A DNA stretch of 64,000 nt from Sulfuriflexus mobilis (GTDB lineage: Bacteria; Pseudomonadota; Gammaproteobacteria; AKS1): contig NZ_AP018725.1 of assembly GCF_003967195.1 (NCBI RefSeq), positions 1,302,001 to 1,366,000 on the forward strand, in the 5' to 3' direction. Below, one piece after another: positions 59,022 to 64,000 of this stretch. The notes beneath the pieces are model-generated. The model was not told the origin of the DNA, did no database searches, and saw only the letters and a program-made list of their open reading frames with translations. Position numbers and translations under genes: made by a program. Numbering within the stretch: the first letter of the stretch is position 1; each line of letters opens with the position of its first letter.

Positions 59022-59927
59022 TCAGTTTTTATTTTCGGCCTCGATAAAGACGCGTTTTACCCGTGGCCAGTCTTGCTTGATCTGACTGGTTATTGTTTTA
59101 ATTAATGCCTCGAGCTGACCCATCTTGATAGCATTATTAAAATCAACGCTAAGTGTCACCAGGATATATTCCGGCCCCATGTGCAGGGTCAGGACCTCGT
59201 TGATATGTTCAATTTCCTCATGTTGGCTAAGCAACTGGCGAATACCTTTAATCACCTCGGGTTTGGCACTTTCACCAATCAACAGGCTTTTTGTTTCATA
59301 AGCCAGCCAGATGGCGGTGCCACCAAGGATAAGGCCGATGATGACCGAGGCCAGCCCGTCCAGCCAGGGCAGGCCAGTCACCTGGCTGAGCATAATACCC
59401 AGCAGGGCGACGATGAGGCCGAGGATGGCGGCTGAGTCTTCGAACAAAATGACGAACAGGGTCGGATCCTTACTGTCCCTGACTGCATCCAGTGTACTGC
59501 GCTGGCCGCGGCTTTGGTTAAAGGCACGCATGGCGATAAACCAGGCGACACCCTCAAAGAGAATAGCCAGGCCGAGCACAGCGTAGTTAATCCAGACCTG
59601 TTCCATCTGGGCAGGGTGAAGTATATGCAGGATGCCCTCATAGATAGAGATACCGGCACCGACGGCAAAGATGAGGATCGCAACAATAAAGCTCCAAAAG
59701 TAGACTTCCTTGCCATGCCCAAACGGGTAGTGTTTGTCTGCGGGCAGGCGGGCGCGTTTCAGGCCATAGAGCATGAGCATCTGATTACCGGAATCCACGG
59801 TCGAGTGGATGCCCTCCGAGAGCATGGCCGAGCTACCGGTGAAGGCCGCTGCAATGAACTTGGTTATGGCAATGAGCAGATTGCCGATCAGCGCAGCGAA
59901 TATGACGCGTTTGTTGGAGTGGCTCAT
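59022..59927 (-). CDS. cation diffusion facilitator (CDF) family transporter
   Basis: A 301-residue metal/proton antiporter with about six membrane helices. The zinc-site pattern in TM2 is seen as SEGIHSTVDSGNQ (H and D), with YPFGHGKEVYFWSF between TM3 segments and FEDSAAILGLIVALLG in TM5; the C-terminal ~85 residues form the cytoplasmic metal-binding dimer domain (EEIEHINEVLTLHMGPEYILVTLSVDF). Substrate is probably zinc or another divalent cation. It lies 36 bp upstream of the DUF2235 gene on the same strand. Confidence 0.93.
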   Translation of the reverse strand: MSHSNKRVIFAALIGNLLIAITKFIAAAFTGSSAMLSEGIHSTVDSGNQMLMLYGLKRARLPADKHYPFGHGKEVYFWSFIVAILIFAVGAGISIYEGILHILHPAQMEQVWINYAVLGLAILFEGVAWFIAMRAFNQSRGQRSTLDAVRDSKDPTLFVILFEDSAAILGLIVALLGIMLSQVTGLPWLDGLASVIIGLILGGTAIWLAYETKSLLIGESAKPEVIKGIRQLLSQHEEIEHINEVLTLHMGPEYILVTLSVDFNNAIKMGQLEALIKTITSQIKQDWPRVKRVFIEAENKN

Positions 59928-60017
59928 GTCGTCCTGATCGTTGTTATTTTATTCTGTTACTTATATTACAGGAGACGACGTGGCTTAACATAGTATTTGT
60001 GGCTGATGTGAGGTAAT

Positions 60018-60046
60018 AAAAAACGGGGCCACTGGCCCCGTTTTTT
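60018..60046 (-). terminator. rho-independent terminator after nhaD
   Basis: AAAAAACGGGGCC-ACT-GGCCCCGTTTTTT, a 13-pair stem. On the minus strand it lies 20 bp after the nhaD stop; the symmetric T tract also stops plus-strand transcription. Confidence 0.93.
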
Positions 60047-60065
60047 ATTAATACTAATTCCTCGT

Positions 60066-61508
60066 CTATGTAAACATATGTGCATTAATCCAGAAATGCG
60101 TGGCAATACTGGCGGCATAGCCGAGTGCAATGACCGGGGTCCATTTCAAGTGGCCGAAGAAGGTGTACTTGCCGCGCGCCTGACCCATGAGGGCAACACC
60201 GGCGGCCGAGCCGATAGATAACAGCGAGCCACCGACACCGGCGGTCATGGTGACCAGCAACCACTGACCGGTGTCCATGGCCGGGCTCATGGTCAATACA
60301 GCAAACATGACCGGGATGTTATCGACGATGGCAGAGAGGACGCCGACGGCGATATTCGCATTGGTGGCACCCCACTGGTTGTACATGATATCTGAGGCCA
60401 GCCCCAGATAGCCGAGGAACCCAAGCCCCCCGACACAGGCAACCACGCCGTAGAAGAACAGCAGGGTGTCCCACTCGGCACGGGCAACCGGTTCAAAGAC
60501 ATCAAAGGCGACAGGGTTACCGATCTGCTCGTCACTTTCTGCCTCAACTCTTAGCATGGCTTCCTTATGAGTGGTTTTCTTCAGGAAGAAACCAAACAAC
60601 TGCAGGTAACCCAGCCCCGTCAGCATTCCGATGACGGGTGGCAGATGCAGGAAGTTGTGGAAGGAGACTGCGGTAATAATCGTGGCAAGGAACAAGACGA
60701 TAATACGCTTTGCGCCACGATGCATAGCCACCTTTTCATCGGCTACCGAGGGGCGCTCATTGGGAATGGCGAAGTGCATGATCGCTGCCGGTATGACAAA
60801 GTTCACCACGGACGGAATAAACAGCGCGAAGAAACCCCAGAACTCGATAATGCCCTTTTGCCAAACCATCAGCGTGGTGATATCACCGAAGGGTGAGAAG
60901 GCACCACCGGCATTGGCGGCGACGACGATATTGATGCAGGCGAGGGTAATAAACTTTGCATTATCTCCACCGACGGCGAGCACGACGGCGCACATGAGCA
61001 GCGCGGTGGTCAGGTTATCGGCAACGGGTGAGATAAAGAATGCCAGGATACCGGTGATCCAGAAGAGGGCGCGGAAGCCAAAACCTGAACTGATCAGCCA
61101 GGCACGCAGGGCATCAAAGACCCGGCGTTCTTCCATGGTGTTGATATAGGTCATCGCCACCAGCAGGAACAACATGAGTTCGGCGTATTCGAGCAGGTTG
61201 TGGCGAATGGCGCCTTCCGGCAGGCCTGGCGGCAGTCCCTGGCTCTGGTAGGTCCAGGCAATGGCGGCCCAGATGATACCGGCGGCAAGGATAACCGGCT
61301 TGGACTTGCGCATGTGTGTAAATTCTTCGGCCATGACCAGCAGGTAGGCAAGAACAAAAACACCAATGGCAAATAACCCGACGCCGCTGCTGGTCAGGTC
61401 TATGGGTGTGTTCACACCAACCGCTGCCGCCGTTGATGCAAGGGTCAGAGCGGGCATGAATGCCAGGAGAACACCCCAAAGCATAGTTATTATGGTTAAC
61501 CGTTGCAT
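60066..61508 (-). CDS. nhaD: NhaD-type sodium:proton antiporter
   Basis: A 480-residue ion-transporter-superfamily protein with 11-13 membrane helices and an N-terminal signal-like helix. Family blocks include FVLAYLLVMAEEFTHMRKSKP, NLTTALLMCAVVLAVGG, ANAGGAFSPFGDITTLMVW, VVNFVIPAAIMHF and LSAIVDNIPVMFAVLTM. In Vibrio and Halomonas NhaD exports sodium at alkaline pH. ATG 61508 is chosen because AAGGA lies seven bases upstream; an in-frame ATG at 61532 would include this site. It starts 11 bp downstream of the SLC13-type gene, so they form an operon. Confidence 0.93.
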   Translation of the reverse strand: MQRLTIITMLWGVLLAFMPALTLASTAAAVGVNTPIDLTSSGVGLFAIGVFVLAYLLVMAEEFTHMRKSKPVILAAGIIWAAIAWTYQSQGLPPGLPEGAIRHNLLEYAELMLFLLVAMTYINTMEERRVFDALRAWLISSGFGFRALFWITGILAFFISPVADNLTTALLMCAVVLAVGGDNAKFITLACINIVVAANAGGAFSPFGDITTLMVWQKGIIEFWGFFALFIPSVVNFVIPAAIMHFAIPNERPSVADEKVAMHRGAKRIIVLFLATIITAVSFHNFLHLPPVIGMLTGLGYLQLFGFFLKKTTHKEAMLRVEAESDEQIGNPVAFDVFEPVARAEWDTLLFFYGVVACVGGLGFLGYLGLASDIMYNQWGATNANIAVGVLSAIVDNIPVMFAVLTMSPAMDTGQWLLVTMTAGVGGSLLSIGSAAGVALMGQARGKYTFFGHLKWTPVIALGYAASIATHFWINAHMFT

Positions 61509-61518
61509 AGAGCTTTCC

Positions 61519-63507
61519 TTAGAAGACGACATTCATCATGGTCAGCATGACCACCAGGAATAAGACGGTCATGATCCCACCCGCGCGCAGGAAGTCGGGC
61601 ACACGGTAACCGGCCGGTCCCATGATCAGCGCATTGACCTGGTGGGTCGGGATCAGGAACGAGTTAGAGGTTGCCAGCGCCACGGTCAGGGCAAATACGG
61701 CCGGGCTGGCACCCACCCCGAGGGCAATGTTAACAGCCAGTGGCACCAGCAATACGGTGGCGCCGACATTCGACATGACCAGGGTAAAGAAGGTAGCAAG
61801 GACCGCGACGGCGGCCTGGATCACCCAAATTGGCGCATCACCTACCACGTAGAGCACCTGTTCGGCGATCCACTTTGCGGTGCCGGTGGTTTCCACGGCG
61901 AGTCCCAGCGGGATAAGGGAGGCAAGCAGGAACACGGTCTTCCAGCTCACGGCCTGGTAGGCCTCTTCGATGGTCAGCACACGTGAGATGACCATCCCCA
62001 TGGCGCCGGTTAGCAGCGCAACGGACAGGCGTAGGTCGGTAAACAGGACCATGATCAGGGCGATGGCGAAGAAAACGATGGCCCAGCTGAGTTTGTTCGG
62101 GCGCAGTTGTTCTTCACGCGGGTATTCGGTGGTGACAACAATAAAGTTGCGATCTTTGGAAATACGCTCGAGTGCCGGCCAGGGCGTATGTACCACCAGG
62201 GTGTCACCGGCCTGGAACGGGATGTTACGGATGTCATCGCCTTCACGCATGGTTTTGCCGTTGCGGTGCAGGCCGATCATGGCTATGCCATAGGTCTTGC
62301 GCATCCATATGTCGCAGGCACTCTTGCCTATCAGGTCAGAGCCCGGCGGGATAACCACTTCGGCAATACCGGCCTTGGCGGCAGCCAGTGACTCGGCAAA
62401 GGTGCGTAGCTTGTCGCGTTTCTTCAGGCCATATTTTTCGACAAAGGCTTCGAGTGCGTCGGGTTCGGCGACCACACCCAGCACCATGCCAGCGGCAATT
62501 TCAGTATCCCGTGCGAGGGTACCCGGACCCATACGGCTTTCTTCACCGGCACGTTTACTGGCGATGATACGAACGCGGTTTGATGTTTCAATTTCATCGA
62601 GGCGTTTGCCGATAATACCGCTGTCTTCCTGTACCACAAGCTCTGACATAGAATAGTCAACATGGTAAACGTCACGGAAGTACTGCATCGGGTCAGTGCC
62701 GACGGTGCTGCTTTCGCTCTTCGTCGCAGGCAGAACAAAACGACCGGCGATCACGAAATAGAGAATACCGGTGACGACCAGGACCAGGCCGATCGGTGTT
62801 ACTGAGAACAGTCCCCAGGTCGCCATCTGCTGGTCGGCAGGCAGGGCCTGATTCGAGGTCAGGATCAAATCATTCAACAGGATCAGCGGGCTGGAACCGA
62901 CCATGGTAATGGTACCGCCGAGAATCGCACAAAAACCCATCGGCATGAGCAGGCGTGACATGGGCAGACCGGAACGGGCGGAGATACGTGATACCACCGG
63001 CAGGAACAGGGCCGCGGCGCCGACGTTTTGCATGAATGAAGAAATGATACCCACGGTTGAAGAAATGATCGGGATGATACGGCCTTCGGTGGTACCTCCG
63101 ACCTTCAGGATGAACCCCGCGACCTTGGTCATAATGCCGGTCTTATCAAGACCAACACCGATGATCATCACCGCGATAATCGACATAACGGCATTCGAGC
63201 CAAAGCCGTCGAACAGGTGGTTGGTATCGACCAGGCCCTGTTGCAAACCCATTATCGGCGCGAACAGGCTGGTGAGCCCGAGGAGCACCATGATCGAGGC
63301 GGCGGCGACATCGACAGGCACGACTTCAAACACAAACAAGTAAATAGTCAGGATCAGGATCGCGCTAACCCAGGCGATCTCGATCGTCGGCACAACCATG
63401 GCCACGTAGATCGCAAGCAGGGTAAAGAGCCCGGCGCCAATGATTTGTTTTAGAGAGGGTCGACCGGTCTGGCGGGTAGTCTGTTCTTCGTCAGCGAGCG
63501 CGTTCAT
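61519..63507 (-). CDS. SLC13-family permease with two TrkA-C (RCK_C) domains
   Basis: A 662-residue transporter with two membrane halves. The first (about 20-260) includes NAVMSIIAVMIIGVGLDKTG, SSTVGIISSFMQNVGAAALFLPV and ILGGTITMVGSSPLILLNDLI. Two cytoplasmic TrkA-C-like domains follow (about 275-360, VQEDSGIIGKRLDEI; about 370-455, VVIPPGSDLIGKSACDI). The second membrane half ends with NSFLIPTHQVNALIMGPAGY. Relatives move sulfate, dicarboxylates or sodium-coupled anions; the substrate is not settled by sequence. GAGG precedes the ATG. It is cotranscribed with nhaD, suggesting a sodium-linked role. Confidence 0.9.
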   Translation of the reverse strand: MNALADEEQTTRQTGRPSLKQIIGAGLFTLLAIYVAMVVPTIEIAWVSAILILTIYLFVFEVVPVDVAAASIMVLLGLTSLFAPIMGLQQGLVDTNHLFDGFGSNAVMSIIAVMIIGVGLDKTGIMTKVAGFILKVGGTTEGRIIPIISSTVGIISSFMQNVGAAALFLPVVSRISARSGLPMSRLLMPMGFCAILGGTITMVGSSPLILLNDLILTSNQALPADQQMATWGLFSVTPIGLVLVVTGILYFVIAGRFVLPATKSESSTVGTDPMQYFRDVYHVDYSMSELVVQEDSGIIGKRLDEIETSNRVRIIASKRAGEESRMGPGTLARDTEIAAGMVLGVVAEPDALEAFVEKYGLKKRDKLRTFAESLAAAKAGIAEVVIPPGSDLIGKSACDIWMRKTYGIAMIGLHRNGKTMREGDDIRNIPFQAGDTLVVHTPWPALERISKDRNFIVVTTEYPREEQLRPNKLSWAIVFFAIALIMVLFTDLRLSVALLTGAMGMVISRVLTIEEAYQAVSWKTVFLLASLIPLGLAVETTGTAKWIAEQVLYVVGDAPIWVIQAAVAVLATFFTLVMSNVGATVLLVPLAVNIALGVGASPAVFALTVALATSNSFLIPTHQVNALIMGPAGYRVPDFLRAGGIMTVLFLVVMLTMMNVVF

Positions 63508-63561
63508 TCTTAAAACCTCATTAATTTCAATAAGTTAACCACGAAAAAAACCGTCCTGAGT

Positions 63562-63581
63562 CGCTGATAACGTTATCAGCG
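63562..63581. promoter_or_regulatory. 20-bp perfect palindrome upstream of the SLC13/nhaD operon
   Basis: CGCTGATAAC followed by GTTATCAGCG, with one further matching pair on each side (63561 and 63582). It lies 54 bp upstream of the SLC13-type ATG and could be an operator for a dimeric repressor or activator. Without a poly-T tract on the minus strand it does not look like a terminator. Confidence 0.45.
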
Positions 63582-63603
63582 AGCAAAAGAGATAGCCTGG
63601 TTT

Positions 63604-63624
63604 AATATTCCGGTCTGGAAATTT
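63604..63624. promoter_or_regulatory. AATATTCC-N5-GGAAATTT dyad
   Basis: Imperfect inverted repeat, closely similar to the perfect dyad at 63735-63755. Two copies of the same motif 131 bp apart suggest binding sites for one regulator. Confidence 0.4.
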
Positions 63625-63734
63625 GCTTTAGGCGGGCCGCTTGGGTCAAATTCGCACAATTACGGCCAAAATACTCATAAGGCGGAAGATACTACGCCTC
63701 AGCTAATTAGTATTCAAATGAATATATAACTTCT

Positions 63735-63755
63735 AATATTCCTGGTGGGAATATT
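63735..63755. promoter_or_regulatory. AATATTCC-N5-GGAATATT dyad
   Basis: Perfect eight-base arms around TGGTG. It lies between the SulP-like gene end and the SLC13-type operon and shares its arms with the dyad at 63604-63624. Confidence 0.45.
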
Positions 63756-63801
63756 TATGACCTGGAATAACGAGGCGGCATCGTCACCGGGTTAAGGGTG
63801 T

Positions 63802-64000
63802 TTATGTCGATTGACGTGCCTGGATATGCGCGAGGGCGGTCTTCAATATATCCAGTCGACTCATGTTAAGTTCATCCTCGCTGAATCTTGCTGTGATGCC
63901 TTGTTTTTTCAGCATGTTAGCGACTTGTGGGCGGCAGCCAACAATAAAGGCCTCGCGGCCACTGTCCCAGGCACTATGCAGCATGTCGTCCACGGCCCGG
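63802..64000 (-). CDS. C-terminal end of a probable SulP transporter STAS domain (partial)
   Basis: The minus-strand frame is open from the right edge to a stop at 63802, giving about 65 C-terminal residues. HSAWDSGREAFIVGCRPQVAN followed by MLKKQGITARF and SRLDILKTALAHI resembles the last strand-helix of a STAS domain, as at the C-terminus of SulP anion permeases (GVxPQVxxxLxxxG pattern). An isolated STAS protein is an alternative. The beginning lies outside the window. Confidence 0.5.
   Translation of the reverse strand, partial: RAVDDMLHSAWDSGREAFIVGCRPQVANMLKKQGITARFSEDELNMSRLDILKTALAHIQARQST

Overview
This window looks like chromosome from a gammaproteobacterium of moderate to fairly high GC. 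The order yhbY / rlmE-ftsH-folP-glmM-(tpiA)-secG-tRNA-Leu(GAG) ... tRNA-fMet-rimP-nusA-infB-rbfA-truB-rpsO-pnp is the familiar gammaproteobacterial backbone. Separate nuoC and nuoD genes, a 793-residue NuoG and a DUF2818 gene after nuoN resemble beta-/purple-type gammaproteobacteria rather than enterics. PFOR, a DsrE-like lipoprotein, a CbbY-like phosphatase, a ribulokinase-like FGGY kinase and several anion/cation transporters would suit a microaerophilic or chemolithoautotrophic (for example sulfur-oxidising) lifestyle, but the window contains no sox, dsrAB, rubisco or other decisive marker. No phage, plasmid, CRISPR array or rRNA was seen.

Layout. 1-4363 (minus): a truncated dihydroorotate-dehydrogenase-like gene coupled by ATGA overlap to a single-chain pyruvate:ferredoxin oxidoreductase. 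4568-11417: yhbY, then divergent rlmE, ftsH, folP, glmM, tpiA, secG and tRNA-Leu. 11479-26470: complete 14-gene NADH:quinone oxidoreductase operon (nuoA to nuoN) with a good sigma70 promoter, closed by a DUF2818 membrane gene. 26548-31525: a secreted DUF1223 protein, a histidine kinase and NtrC-type activator pair, and a DsrE-like lipoprotein whose upstream region carries two sigma54-type promoter sequences. 31623-40520: initiator tRNA and the rimP-nusA-infB-rbfA-truB-rpsO-pnp information-processing cluster. 40554-50484: a repeat-rich Sel1/SPOR protein and divergent Sel1 protein, mnmC, an orphan sensor kinase, an unrecognised gene, gluQ, dksA with a histone-H1-like tail, a CbbY-like phosphatase and an aminotransferase. 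50508-50721: a MITE-like element with 30-bp perfect terminal inverted repeats. 50747-64000: cysZ, an FGGY kinase, queF, smc-zipA, then a minus-strand block with a DUF2235 hydrolase, a CDF cation exporter, NhaD, an SLC13/TrkA-C permease and the end of a probable SulP transporter.

How they fit together. Most genes are core: translation and ribosome maturation (rlmE, yhbY, rimP, nusA, infB, rbfA, truB, rpsO, pnp, mnmC, gluQ, queF, two tRNAs), envelope and division (glmM, secG, ftsH, zipA, Sel1/SPOR), chromosome structure (smc) and respiration (nuo). The less ordinary parts are the sigma54-linked two-component/DsrE lipoprotein module (27487-31525), the DksA tail, the Sel1/SPOR 42-residue repeats, the initiator tRNA with a U1:U72 mismatch, the MITE, and a dyad-rich intergenic region among the ion transporters near the right end. 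I saw no convincing wholly new multi-gene system; the sigma54/DsrE module is the best candidate for new biology.
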